Assembly (NCBI GenBank): GCA_001655195.1
Contig: LPNY01000199.1
Coordinates: 25,030 to 86,169, forward strand
Direction: 5' to 3'
Length of the DNA: 61,140 nt
From: Arcobacter sp. EP1
GTDB lineage: Bacteria > Campylobacterota > Campylobacteria > Campylobacterales > Arcobacteraceae
This document shows, piece after piece, positions 44,795 through 53,319 of this stretch. A program made the position numbers and the translations under genes. The notes beneath the pieces are model-generated. The model saw only the letters and a program-made list of their open reading frames with translations, did not search any database and was not told the DNA's origin. The first letter of the stretch is position 1; the number at the start of each line of letters is the position of its first letter.

Positions 44795-45757
44795 ATGGCA
44801 ATAGGTATTTTATGTTCAGGTGGTGACTCATGTGGAATGAACCCTGCAATCAAAAGTTTTGTTGATTATGTCTATGCAAACAATGAAACTCCCTACTTTA
44901 TTTATGAAGGTTTTGAAGGTTTAATTGATAATAAAATCAAAAAAGCTGAACACAAAGATGTCGCTGGAATCTTACATCTAGGGGGAACAATCATCAAAAC
45001 CTCCCGTTCTAAACGTTTTTTTGAAACAAAATACCGTAAACAAGCCTTTGAAAACTTACAACAACACAATATTGATAAACTAATTGTTCTAGGTGGTGAT
45101 GGTTCCTTTAAAGGACTTCATGTTTTTGCACAAGAGTTTCCTATCAATTTTATTGGAATCCCAACGACTATCGATAATGATATTTATGGAACAGAGTATA
45201 CCTTGGGTGTTGACACGGCACTTAACGTTATCAAAGATGCTTTAGATGATATTCGTGATACCTCCTCTTCTTTCAAACGTGCCTTTGTCGTTGAAACTAT
45301 GGGTAGAGACTCTGGATACTTAACTGCTATTTCAGCAATTACTAGTGGGGCAGAAATTTGTATTATCCCTGAAGTTGCTTATGATTTAAAAAGTATTAAA
45401 ACACGTCTTAACAAAGAGCTAGAACATGGTAGAGAATATATTTTAGCAATGGTTTCAGAAGGAACAAAAAAAACAGAACAAATTGCAAAGTTCTTGGAAA
45501 AAAGCATTGATATCGAGACACGAGTGATTGTATTAGGACACATTCAACGAGGAGGAAACCCAACTGTTTTTGAACGACGCATGGCACACTCTTTTATTAT
45601 CAACGCCGTTGATAAACTTCTTACTTCATCAGCGATTCAAAACATCTGTGTTTATACAAAAAATGAGTTTAAATTTATGGATACAACAAGTGTTGTTTCT
45701 CAACCAAAACAGCTCAATAAAGAACTCATAAAACAAATCGAATTCATGACAAAATAA
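44795..45757 (+). CDS. pfkA: 6-phosphofructokinase, ATP-type
   Basis: 320 aa. The sequence has ILCSGGDSCGMNPAI, LGGDGSFKG (Gly, not Asp, as in ATP-dependent enzymes), IPTTIDNDIYGTEYTLGVDTALN, VVETMGRDSGYL and VLGHIQRGGNPT. It phosphorylates fructose 6-phosphate in glycolysis. Many Campylobacterota lack this enzyme, so its presence bears on sugar use. TATAAT near 44761 and AAGGA before the ATG mark its start. sfsA follows 16 bp later. Confidence 0.93.
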   Translation: MAIGILCSGGDSCGMNPAIKSFVDYVYANNETPYFIYEGFEGLIDNKIKKAEHKDVAGILHLGGTIIKTSRSKRFFETKYRKQAFENLQQHNIDKLIVLGGDGSFKGLHVFAQEFPINFIGIPTTIDNDIYGTEYTLGVDTALNVIKDALDDIRDTSSSFKRAFVVETMGRDSGYLTAISAITSGAEICIIPEVAYDLKSIKTRLNKELEHGREYILAMVSEGTKKTEQIAKFLEKSIDIETRVIVLGHIQRGGNPTVFERRMAHSFIINAVDKLLTSSAIQNICVYTKNEFKFMDTTSVVSQPKQLNKELIKQIEFMTK

Positions 45758-45773
45758 TCCCAAAAGGAACTTA

Positions 45774-46472
45774 ATGCATTTTGAAAAACTCTACCAAGGT
45801 AGATTAATAAAACGATACAAACGATTTTTAGCAGATATTATATTAGACTCAGGAGAAACAATCACTGCCCATGTACCAAACAGCGGTGCCATGACCAGTT
45901 GTATTGAATCAAACTGCCCTGTATGGGTCACCTACCATGATAACCCAAAACGAAAACTCAAATACACTTTAGAATTAACCCAAATGAAAGATTATCTTAT
46001 TTGTACCAATACAGGTGTTGCAAATAAAATTGCTATTGAAGCTGTTAACAAAGGAACTATCAAAGAACTTCAAGGTTATTCTTCACTAAAACCTGAACAA
46101 AAATATGGACAAAATAGCCGTATCGATATTTTGCTTGAAAATGAAAATGAAAAATGTTATGTGGAAATTAAAAGTGTCAGCTTACGCATTAATGATATGT
46201 TGGCTTTTCCTGATTCGGTGACTACTCGTGGGCAAAAACATTTAGAAGAGTTAAGTGATATGGTCAAACTTGGACATCGTGCAGTGATGCTTTATATAAT
46301 ACAACGCACTGATAATGCAAAGTTTCGCTTAGCCCATGAAATTGATACAAAATATGCACAAGCTTTTAAAAAAGCAAAAGAGATAGGAGTAGAAGTTTTA
46401 GTTTATCAATCTTATATTTCTCAAGAAGAAATATATCTTCAAAATAGTATTGAAATGGTTGACCTGCCGTAA
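45774..46472 (+). CDS. sfsA: SfsA-family nuclease-like protein
   Basis: 232 aa. The family start FEKLYQGRLIKRYKRFLADI, then HVPNSGAMTSC, and the nuclease-like core SRIDILLE with CYVEIKSVSL, are present. SfsA proteins have a PD-(D/E)XK-type fold with nucleic-acid cleavage reported for the family, originally linked to sugar fermentation control. The stop codon sits at the loop edge of a strong terminator hairpin. Confidence 0.93.
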   Translation: MHFEKLYQGRLIKRYKRFLADIILDSGETITAHVPNSGAMTSCIESNCPVWVTYHDNPKRKLKYTLELTQMKDYLICTNTGVANKIAIEAVNKGTIKELQGYSSLKPEQKYGQNSRIDILLENENEKCYVEIKSVSLRINDMLAFPDSVTTRGQKHLEELSDMVKLGHRAVMLYIIQRTDNAKFRLAHEIDTKYAQAFKKAKEIGVEVLVYQSYISQEEIYLQNSIEMVDLP

Positions 46473-46483
46473 CCATTTCAATA
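46448..46483 (+). terminator. Terminator hairpin at the end of sfsA
   Basis: A 13-bp perfect stem (TATTGAAATGGTT / AACCATTTCAATA) with a 10-nt loop that ends at the sfsA stop. A T-rich tract follows. It may also serve the convergent zinc-ribbon gene ending at 46490. Confidence 0.75.
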
Positions 46484-46489
46484 TATTTG

Positions 46490-46777
46490 TTATGTAAGTT
46501 CAACCCCACAGTTATTGCAGTTTTTACGGAACCATCCACGTCCTGGAAACTTTTTACACTTTGGACACTTCCAGTAAAGAAATGTAAATCCTCCGTAAAT
46601 TACAAAAGAAGCAAGGGCAGCATTAAACCAAATATCTTTAGTTAGCCCTAAAATTCCATCTAATTCTTTAATAGTGATTACTATATTTGGAGCAAGTACT
46701 AAAAAGAAAAGTCCCGCTACAACCTTTGCATTAAAGATTACCTTTGCAAACTCCTGTTTTACCTGTTCATCTGTCAT
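46490..46777 (-). CDS. Two-helix membrane protein with C-terminal zinc ribbon
   Basis: 95 aa. Hydrophobic segments are VVAGLFFLVLAPNIVITI and AALASFVIYGGFTFLYW; the C-terminus has CPKCKKFPGRGWFRKNCNNCG, a four-Cys zinc ribbon facing the cytoplasm or periplasm. I do not know its function. It stands alone and is convergent with sfsA. Confidence 0.68.
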   Translation of the reverse strand: MTDEQVKQEFAKVIFNAKVVAGLFFLVLAPNIVITIKELDGILGLTKDIWFNAALASFVIYGGFTFLYWKCPKCKKFPGRGWFRKNCNNCGVELT

Positions 46778-46939
46778 CTTTTTCCCTTAAAAAAATCTCT
46801 TGATATTATAGATGAATTAGTTAAAAAAGATATTAAAAAAAGAACTCAACAATAATTATAATTAAAACTTATTTTACTTAATATTTTTTATTAAATTTTT
46901 ACTAAGTTTTTACAGTTATAATTATAAGAAAGGATTATA

Positions 46940-47140
46940 ATGAATACATTTGATAAGATTAGAGCATTTTGTAAAAAGTTTAGAATATTTTTAGGAATCA
47001 CCCTAATTTTCTTAGGAATCTATACCGGTATTGTTTGGTTTTATTTAGGAGTTATTCCTCTTATTGCAGGGCTTGTTGATTTTTGTCCACTTTGTATTAT
47101 CAGTAAAAAGTGTACGCCTAAAAATCTACAAGAGACATAA
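46940..47140 (+). CDS. Small YgaP-like (DUF2892) membrane protein
   Basis: 66 aa. A charged amphipathic start (FDKIRAFCKKFRIFLG) is followed by two membrane helices and GLVDFCPLCIISKKC, the typical end of the rhodanese-associated YgaP membrane domain. There is no rhodanese domain here. AAAGGA precedes the ATG. Role unknown. Confidence 0.72.
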   Translation: MNTFDKIRAFCKKFRIFLGITLIFLGIYTGIVWFYLGVIPLIAGLVDFCPLCIISKKCTPKNLQET

Positions 47141-47142
47141 GT

Positions 47143-48246
47143 TTATTCTTTAAATATTTTATAGATAGCACCACTATCTGTAGAAAAATAGATATTTCCC
47201 CTAGGAGATTGGATAACCTGACGTATTCTTTCTCCTAGATCCTCCAATAATCTTTCCTCTTTGATTACTTGATTATTTTTATCCAAGACAATACGATTTA
47301 AGTGACGCATCTTTAGTGCTCCAATAAAAAGGTTTCCCTTCCATGAAGAAAAAATATCACCATCATATACAATCAACGAACTAGGTGCAATAGAAGGAAT
47401 ATAAACTTTTAATGGTTGTTTCATACCTTTTTTATGGGTACCTTCACCCACTGATAGGGGCGACCAATACTCTTTTCCATAGGATATAACTGGCCAACCA
47501 TAATTAACTCCTTTGATAATTTGATTAATCTCATCTCCACCTCGTGGTCCATGTTCACTACTAAAGAGTTGTTGACGTTTTTTATCAAAGAAAAGCCCTT
47601 GTGGATTTCGATGTCCATAACTGTATATATGAGGTAAGATATTTGAAGAATTGATAAAAGGATTATCATTAGGAACAGAACCATCAAGGTTTAGCCGTAA
47701 AACTGAACCTGAATGATTTTTTCTATTTTGGGCATTTAAACGAACACCTCTATCACCAATACTCATATAAAGATGTCCACTATTATCAAAAGTGATACGA
47801 CTACCAAAATGACGTGTTGTATCAGTTCTAGCTTTACTAATAAAAATATCAGACCAATCAATGAGTTTCTCATTGACAAGTTTTGCCCGTGCTAAGGCAA
47901 CAGTAGAAAGGTTATTGATATCTTTGACATAGGTGAAATAAACAGTTTTATCATTTGAAAAATTAGGGGATATTTGAACATCCATTAACCCACCCTGTCC
48001 ATTGTAAACCACATCTTTAACGTGATAAAGAAAAGTACTCTTACCTTGTTGCATATCATACAATCCTACCTTACCACTTTTAAGAGTAAAGAGTAGTTTT
48101 GAAGAGTTTATGAAACTCATTCCCCAAACTTGTTCATTGGGTACTTGAAAAACTTTATGAGTAACAAAATGCTCTTTAGCTTGTAGGTTTGTTAATAAGA
48201 AACAGAAAAACAGAAAAAAATGTTTTAGGCTTTGATAATTTCCCAT
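47143..48246 (-). CDS. PQQ-dependent soluble aldose sugar dehydrogenase-like protein
   Basis: 367 aa with a signal peptide (HFFLFFCFLLTNLQAK). It is a six-bladed propeller of the soluble glucose/aldose dehydrogenase family: YNGQGGLMDVQISPNF with VYFTY, HFGSRITFDNSGHLYMSIGD, HSGSVLRLNLDGSVPNDNPF, YGHRNPQGLFFD, EHGPRGGDEINQI. It would oxidise sugars in the periplasm if PQQ is available; no pqq genes are in the window. It overlaps the endonuclease V-like gene by 22 bp. Confidence 0.88.
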   Translation of the reverse strand: MGNYQSLKHFFLFFCFLLTNLQAKEHFVTHKVFQVPNEQVWGMSFINSSKLLFTLKSGKVGLYDMQQGKSTFLYHVKDVVYNGQGGLMDVQISPNFSNDKTVYFTYVKDINNLSTVALARAKLVNEKLIDWSDIFISKARTDTTRHFGSRITFDNSGHLYMSIGDRGVRLNAQNRKNHSGSVLRLNLDGSVPNDNPFINSSNILPHIYSYGHRNPQGLFFDKKRQQLFSSEHGPRGGDEINQIIKGVNYGWPVISYGKEYWSPLSVGEGTHKKGMKQPLKVYIPSIAPSSLIVYDGDIFSSWKGNLFIGALKMRHLNRIVLDKNNQVIKEERLLEDLGERIRQVIQSPRGNIYFSTDSGAIYKIFKE

Positions 48247-48659
48247 GATTCTACTTCTCCTTCAATTTTAAAAAAAAGAGGGTTGACTTCAATATCTTCC
48301 AATGTTTTAAACTGTTCATATAACTCCATATCTCTTTTTTGAAGTTTTTTCAGTAAGTGTTGAAACTCATAATCTATCTGTCCTGCTGTTACAGGTATTT
48401 TTTCTTGAGTGACTTTTGACATAATTTTGGATTTATCAAACTTATAACCACGTTTGAGAGCTTCATCAAGAATGGTTTGCAAATACGTAGCAATAATTAC
48501 TTCTGGTTTTTCAAACATCTTAAAACGCATAAGTTGAGAATGGTTAGTATAACCTTTGGTTTTACCCAAAAGAACATTTTGCGCAAGCAACGCTTCACGC
48601 CAAAAAGCAACGAGACCTTTAGCATCTAAATATTTAGGATTTATTGACCACAATCGCAT
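48225..48659 (-). CDS. Pyrimidine-dimer DNA glycosylase/endonuclease V-like protein
   Basis: 144 aa from ATG 48659 (AAGG 7 nt upstream; a GTG two codons earlier abuts the same site). MRLWSINPKYLDAKGLVAFW with REALLAQ aligns with T4 endonuclease V around its catalytic Arg22/Glu23, here Arg21/Glu22. The T4 nucleophile Thr2 has no equivalent; residue 2 is Arg. Family members incise or bind UV-damaged DNA. Co-location with uvrA is not close. It probably heads a two-gene unit with the PQQ-type dehydrogenase. Confidence 0.78.
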   Translation of the reverse strand: MRLWSINPKYLDAKGLVAFWREALLAQNVLLGKTKGYTNHSQLMRFKMFEKPEVIIATYLQTILDEALKRGYKFDKSKIMSKVTQEKIPVTAGQIDYEFQHLLKKLQKRDMELYEQFKTLEDIEVNPLFFKIEGEVESWEIIKA

Positions 48660-48829
48660 AATCACACCTTTTTTTTAAGTTATATCTACATTGTATTCAA
48701 ATAGTTTTTAAAAGCAACTATAAAGAAATTATTACTTATACGACACTTATTTTTCTTTTTTACTCCTTCACTTAAACTTTGTTTTGCTATGTTTTTGCTA
48801 CACTTCGAAAAAAATAAAAAAGGAGCAGT

Positions 48830-49111
48830 ATGGCAAGGGCCAGTGCACGACACATATTAGTTGAAAAACAACACTTAGCAAAGAAACTCAAAAAAGAGAT
48901 TATAAAAAAAGATTTTACCTTTGAAAAAGCAGCAAAAAAATACTCAAAATGTCCTTCAGGAAAACAAGGTGGAGATTTAGGTAGCTTTAAAAAAGGCGAT
49001 ATGGTAAAAGAGTTTGATAAAGTAGTCTTTGGTGGAGAACTTAACCGAATTCATGGACCTATTAAAACAGAATTTGGATTTCACTTAATCGAAATCACTT
49101 CACGAAACTAA
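48830..49111 (+). CDS. Parvulin-type peptidyl-prolyl isomerase
   Basis: 93 aa single-domain rotamase. ASARHILVEKQHLAKKL, CPSGKQGGDLGSFKKGDMVKEFDKVVF and GPIKTEFGFHLIEI are the parvulin blocks, and the length is that of PpiC. There is no signal peptide, so it is cytoplasmic. GGAG lies 5 nt before the ATG. A rho-independent terminator follows. Confidence 0.93.
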   Translation: MARASARHILVEKQHLAKKLKKEIIKKDFTFEKAAKKYSKCPSGKQGGDLGSFKKGDMVKEFDKVVFGGELNRIHGPIKTEFGFHLIEITSRN

Positions 49112-49125
49112 TCTATCCAACCATT

Positions 49126-49155
49126 CGCATAATATTTTTATATTATGCGTTTTTT
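49126..49155 (+). terminator. Rho-independent terminator after the parvulin gene
   Basis: Perfect 10-bp stem CGCATAATAT / ATATTATGCG with a TTTT loop, followed by six T. It overlaps the last codons of the convergent hrpB. Confidence 0.88.
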
Positions 49156-51635
49156 AACTGCCTATTCGTTTTTGTGGTTGCTTGTGCCTCAAAAGGATTT
49201 TCGGGCCAATAATGTTTTTTGTACTTACCACGAAGCTCTTTTCTAACCTCATCATAACTATTTTCCCAAAAGCTTTTTAAATCATAAGTAATTTGTATGG
49301 GTCTAAGCGCTGGAGTTAAAAGATGCATTTGTAAAGCTACTTTTCCATTACAAATTTTAGGGGTATCATATAAACCAAAAACCTCTTGTATTTTTACAGC
49401 TAAGATAGGACTGTTTTCATTGTTATAATCAATTGCAATATTTGAGCCACTTGGCACTTTGATATGAGTTGGAGCAAGTTTATCTAAACTTTGTTGTGCT
49501 TGCCAATCTAAAAGTGACAAAAGCATATTATAGGTATCTAACTGTTCTAAAGCCTTGACACTTTTAATGTCTGTTAAAAATGGCTCTAACCACAATGCTG
49601 TATTTTCTAAGAGATAGTTTTCATCAAAAGATTCAAAAGAGTCATCCTGCAAACTTACAAAGCAGACTCTATCTTTTAACTGTTGAGCTTTTTTACTCCA
49701 TGTTAAAAGATTTAGTCCTTCGGTCTTTACTAAATTGATTAGAAGGGATTTCATATCTCTATCTTTGATATTTTCAACAGCATGTGACTCTAACTCACAA
49801 TCATAGAAGCAAACCTTTTCTTTGATACTTAATCGGTTATTTGTTTTATCGTAATGAACTTCCTCTTTAGTAACAATATCTTGGGTAAAGTAGTTTTTGA
49901 TTGTTTCAAGAGAAATGGGTATTGCGCTACTAATATAACTATTTTGCTCTTGTGCATGCAAATTCGCTACTACTAACAAAGATGTATTAAAAAGTCTATC
50001 TTCTTTGATTAACAAGGCTCCTTTTCCATTACTTAGTTTATAACTATAATCATTAGATTTTCGCAAAACGGCTAATCTGTCAGGGTAAGCAAAAAGTAAA
50101 AGGCTTGCTACTATTTCAGAAGTAACCTTTTGCTTATTTTCTTTAACTTTTACATAAGATGTTAATCGTTTATAAAAAAACTCTGCTTGTCGATTTACCT
50201 CTTTAAAACGATGGATATTGACGCTACTTGTATCATTCTCATAAACTGCACTAAAACGATGATACAAATTACTATCACTACTGTTAGTAAAAAGATCCTT
50301 TTCACTCAATATTGAAGCTAAAATACACGCCTCTTTTGCAAAACCTAAATCATTTGCCTTTAGTACCATATAAGCTAAACGTGGGTGGATTCCTAATCTA
50401 ATAGCATCTTTACCAAAGGAAGTGATAGTTAAATTTTCATCAATCATATGAAGCTCTTGGAGTAACTCCCAAGCACTATTTAGGACACTACTCTTTGGAG
50501 TATCTAACCAAACTAGCTCATTCCATTGCCTTATCCCCCACAAACCTAGTTGTAATAATACTTCACTTAAATCACTTCGTAATATTTCAGGCTCGCTCTC
50601 TTGATTTAATATCCTTTTTTCATGCCACAAACGATAACAAACTCCTTCTTGTGTTCGTCCTGCCCTACCTGCTCTTTGGGTAGCACTCTGTTGTGAAATA
50701 AACTGCTCTTTTAAATAGTTCATTCCATTGTTTTCGTTATAAAAAGAACTCTTCTGTAAACCGGTATCAATAACGACTCTCACACCTTCAATAGTAACAG
50801 AGGTTTGTGCTATATTAGTACTAAGAATCACTCGCCGTTTAGAACTGGGTAGGAGTGCTCTATCTTGCTCTTTTTTAGAAAGATTTGAATAAAGAGATAA
50901 TACTTCTATATCATCCAAGTTTCCCAATGCTTCAATTATTTGTCGTATGGTTTTTTGACCACTTAAAAAAACAAGGATATCCCCCTGCTCTTTTATTAAA
51001 GCCTCTCTTATTAGTCTAACTGTTTTAGAAACAATATCTTTCAGACTTGGATGTTTTTCATTCTCTTTTAAATAGTGGTAGTGGATAGGATAGGTTCTTC
51101 CTTGTGAAGTTATCACAGGAACTTCCCCTAAAGCATTTAAAAGTTTTTCTTGATGTAATGTTGCTGACATAATAAGCAGTTTTAAATCATCTCTCAAAAG
51201 CTCTTGTACTTGTAGGCATAACGCTAAAGATAAATCAGTATGAATTGAGCGTTCATGAAACTCATCGAAAATGACAAGTGCCACATCATTTAACTCTTGG
51301 TTAGCTTGTAGTTTTCGTACTAATATCGCTTCTGTTACAACTAAGACCTTTGTCTTTTCACAGAAACAAGACTCCATTTTGATTTGATACCCTACACGCT
51401 CCCCTACTTTTTCACCCAAATTTTTAGCCATTTGCTGGGCTACCATACGAGCAGCCACACGTCTGGGTTCTAACATGATTATCATTTTATCTTCAAGCCA
51501 TGGCTCATTTAAAAATGAAATAGGAACTACCGTACTTTTACCTGCACCAGGTGGAGCTTGAAGAATGAGTTGATTATGACTTAATAGAGTTGATTGTATG
51601 TGAGGTAAAACCTCATGAATAGGAAGCTTTTTCAT
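49143..51635 (-). CDS. hrpB: HrpB-type ATP-dependent DEAH-box helicase
   Basis: About 830 aa. Walker A QAPPGAGKST, DEFHER in place of DEAH, motif III SATLHQEKLL, motifs V/VI STNIAQTSVTIEG and SATQRAGRAGRTQEGVCYRLW; the C-terminal HrpB domain ends FWENSYDEVRKELRGKYKKHYWPENP. The role in bacteria is poorly defined. I chose ATG 51635 (MKKLPIHEV) over ATG 51650. Neither has a Shine-Dalgarno; instead TATAAT lies 6 nt before 51635, inside a perfect palindrome. Confidence 0.93.
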   Translation of the reverse strand: MKKLPIHEVLPHIQSTLLSHNQLILQAPPGAGKSTVVPISFLNEPWLEDKMIIMLEPRRVAARMVAQQMAKNLGEKVGERVGYQIKMESCFCEKTKVLVVTEAILVRKLQANQELNDVALVIFDEFHERSIHTDLSLALCLQVQELLRDDLKLLIMSATLHQEKLLNALGEVPVITSQGRTYPIHYHYLKENEKHPSLKDIVSKTVRLIREALIKEQGDILVFLSGQKTIRQIIEALGNLDDIEVLSLYSNLSKKEQDRALLPSSKRRVILSTNIAQTSVTIEGVRVVIDTGLQKSSFYNENNGMNYLKEQFISQQSATQRAGRAGRTQEGVCYRLWHEKRILNQESEPEILRSDLSEVLLQLGLWGIRQWNELVWLDTPKSSVLNSAWELLQELHMIDENLTITSFGKDAIRLGIHPRLAYMVLKANDLGFAKEACILASILSEKDLFTNSSDSNLYHRFSAVYENDTSSVNIHRFKEVNRQAEFFYKRLTSYVKVKENKQKVTSEIVASLLLFAYPDRLAVLRKSNDYSYKLSNGKGALLIKEDRLFNTSLLVVANLHAQEQNSYISSAIPISLETIKNYFTQDIVTKEEVHYDKTNNRLSIKEKVCFYDCELESHAVENIKDRDMKSLLINLVKTEGLNLLTWSKKAQQLKDRVCFVSLQDDSFESFDENYLLENTALWLEPFLTDIKSVKALEQLDTYNMLLSLLDWQAQQSLDKLAPTHIKVPSGSNIAIDYNNENSPILAVKIQEVFGLYDTPKICNGKVALQMHLLTPALRPIQITYDLKSFWENSYDEVRKELRGKYKKHYWPENPFEAQATTKTNRQLKNA

Positions 51636-51660
51636 GTATGCATTATACATGAAAAAGCTT
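51624..51660. promoter_or_regulatory. Perfect 16-bp-arm palindrome over the hrpB start
   Basis: Arms 51624-51639 and 51645-51660 (AAGCTTTTTCATGTAT and its exact complement) flank a 5-nt centre. The structure covers the hrpB ATG (51633-51635) and its TATAAT (complement of 51642-51647). It lies 17 bp after the GNAT stop. No U-run follows on the transcribed strand, so it is unlikely to be a simple terminator; it could be an operator or a translation-blocking hairpin. Confidence 0.7.
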
Positions 51661-51676
51661 TTAGGTTATAGTAATT

Positions 51677-52237
51677 CTATAATAGTTTTTTAGAGGTATC
51701 ATAAACTAATTCATAGTAGTTATTATTGTTAAACTCAAACTCTTGAATCACTTCTAAGTTTAGTTTTCGCGTGTGAGCTTCATATGATCTTGGGTTTATT
51801 TTATTAATAAAGGTTACTAAAATAGGATATTTTTTTTCCATTTCTTCTCGTGCAAAATCAAAAAGCTCTTCTAAAACACCTGAACCTCGAACACTTTTAT
51901 CAACACATACGGGTCCATATTGATAGGAGTTATCTACTGTTAGTGTTTGTCCTAAATACTCTAAATTTTGTAAGTCTTTTATCATAAACTGAAACATAGG
52001 CCATCGTGACCAAAACTGCCAAGAAGCAGACATCACGTAGGCAATCACCTCATCATCTTTTATGGCAATAAATAAACCTTGTTCTTGATTGATTAAATCG
52101 GTTAGTTCTTCTTTTGTAAAAGCGGTGGTAACAAACCCATCTTTTTTATCTTCTTCAAGTATGCTATCTACTTGATATTTACTGTGTAGTTTTAAAACAT
52201 TGTCAATATCATCTAGTTGTGCTATTTTTAGTTCCAT
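51677..52237 (-). CDS. GNAT-family N-acetyltransferase
   Basis: 186 aa, AGGAG ribosome site. The N-terminal KIAQLDDIDNVLKLHSKYQ, the strand GLFIAIKDDEVIAYVMS and the acetyl-CoA segment PVCVDKSVRGSGVLEELFDFA (R/Q-x-x-G-x-G/A type: RGSGVL) are present, then NPRSYEAHTRKLNLEVIQEF. Substrate unknown. It is upstream of hrpB and just downstream of the DUF2235 gene (36 bp) on the same strand. Confidence 0.85.
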   Translation of the reverse strand: MELKIAQLDDIDNVLKLHSKYQVDSILEEDKKDGFVTTAFTKEELTDLINQEQGLFIAIKDDEVIAYVMSASWQFWSRWPMFQFMIKDLQNLEYLGQTLTVDNSYQYGPVCVDKSVRGSGVLEELFDFAREEMEKKYPILVTFINKINPRSYEAHTRKLNLEVIQEFEFNNNNYYELVYDTSKKLL

Positions 52238-52273
52238 ATCATTCTCCTAAAAAAAGAGAATAATACCATAGTT

Positions 52274-53296
52274 TTAATCAGACCAACCCATAGATTTTGC
52301 ATATGAGATTAAATTTTTTGGACGATAATTTTTATCTTGTTGCCATCTTGTCTTTACAGAAGAATGCACATTTATAGTGCCTTTCCCATGCTCAACTCTT
52401 CTAAAATATTTTTTCTTAATGCGATAAAAACTTCTTCTCGAGTTATGTATTGTTGCTAAAGGATTTTCATGAAGGGAATCAACTAAATGTTCTTCAATAT
52501 CCAAATTAAACTTTTTGGCTTCAAGTAGCATCCACTTTAAAGCATTATCTGATAATAATCCTTTATCTTTATCTGGGGGATAACTACCTCCAATATCGCT
52601 ATGAGCTCCTACAAACCACATCTGAACTAAATCCATACCAACTTTTTCATCCCAAATTGTTGGTTCAAAGTCACTACGATGTTCATCAATAGCCATTGCA
52701 TGTCTTGCTGTCACAACATTACTACCAATTTTTGTATCATAAAATTCATCATTATCTTCAAATAAACCTAAAAAAGACAAAGGAATTCCCATGGCACCAA
52801 CAGTATCCCACACCCCAACAAACTCTACTTCTCTTGAATTATGTGAAAAACTATCTCTAAATTTAATTGAACCTTCTCCATCAGGGGCGTAAATCTTACC
52901 ACTTTTTTTATAATAACTAAATGCCTTTTCGATTAAAAAAGCATTTTCTCTTTTTAAGATTCCACAGTTATTAATTAAACCACATAAAGATCTAACTGTA
53001 TATGCACCTCGACTAAAACCAAATAAGTATATTTTATCACCAGGTGAATAGTTTTGTACAATATAGCGATAACCATCTGTTATATTTTTTTCAATTCCTC
53101 TGCCAGTAGCTCCACCAATTGCAGAATCATAATAGGAACCTACTCCCCAATCATAAAAAACTTGTTGTTCAACGCCATCTGATGCTTTTGGACTAATTGC
53201 TCTAGCTAACCTTAATACATTCGTAGGAATGTCTTTTTTTAAATCCTTTTCTGGACGATTCCAAGTTCCATCTGAACAAATAACAATACGTTTCAT
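52274..53296 (-). CDS. DUF2235 alpha/beta hydrolase (Tle1-like phospholipase fold)
   Basis: 340 aa. KRIVICSDGTWN opens the domain; the nucleophile elbow is YLFGFSRGAYTVRSLCGLI (GxSxG). VEFVGVWDTVGAMG and MWFVGAHSDIGGSYP carry the remaining family motifs (Asp and His). This family includes type VI secretion phospholipase effectors of the Tle1 type and uncharacterised hydrolases. There is no signal peptide and no VgrG/PAAR partner is in the window. It starts 23 bp after a SLATT-like membrane gene with AAGGA upstream, so the two form an operon. Confidence 0.88.
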   Translation of the reverse strand: MKRIVICSDGTWNRPEKDLKKDIPTNVLRLARAISPKASDGVEQQVFYDWGVGSYYDSAIGGATGRGIEKNITDGYRYIVQNYSPGDKIYLFGFSRGAYTVRSLCGLINNCGILKRENAFLIEKAFSYYKKSGKIYAPDGEGSIKFRDSFSHNSREVEFVGVWDTVGAMGIPLSFLGLFEDNDEFYDTKIGSNVVTARHAMAIDEHRSDFEPTIWDEKVGMDLVQMWFVGAHSDIGGSYPPDKDKGLLSDNALKWMLLEAKKFNLDIEEHLVDSLHENPLATIHNSRRSFYRIKKKYFRRVEHGKGTINVHSSVKTRWQQDKNYRPKNLISYAKSMGWSD

Positions 53297-53319
53297 ACTA
53301 CATCCTTATAGATTGAGTT

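Noticed and set aside
52274-53296. Type VI secretion effector with immunity gene
   Set aside because: No VgrG, PAAR or Hcp gene is present in the window, so the T6SS link is not supported; only the fold is.
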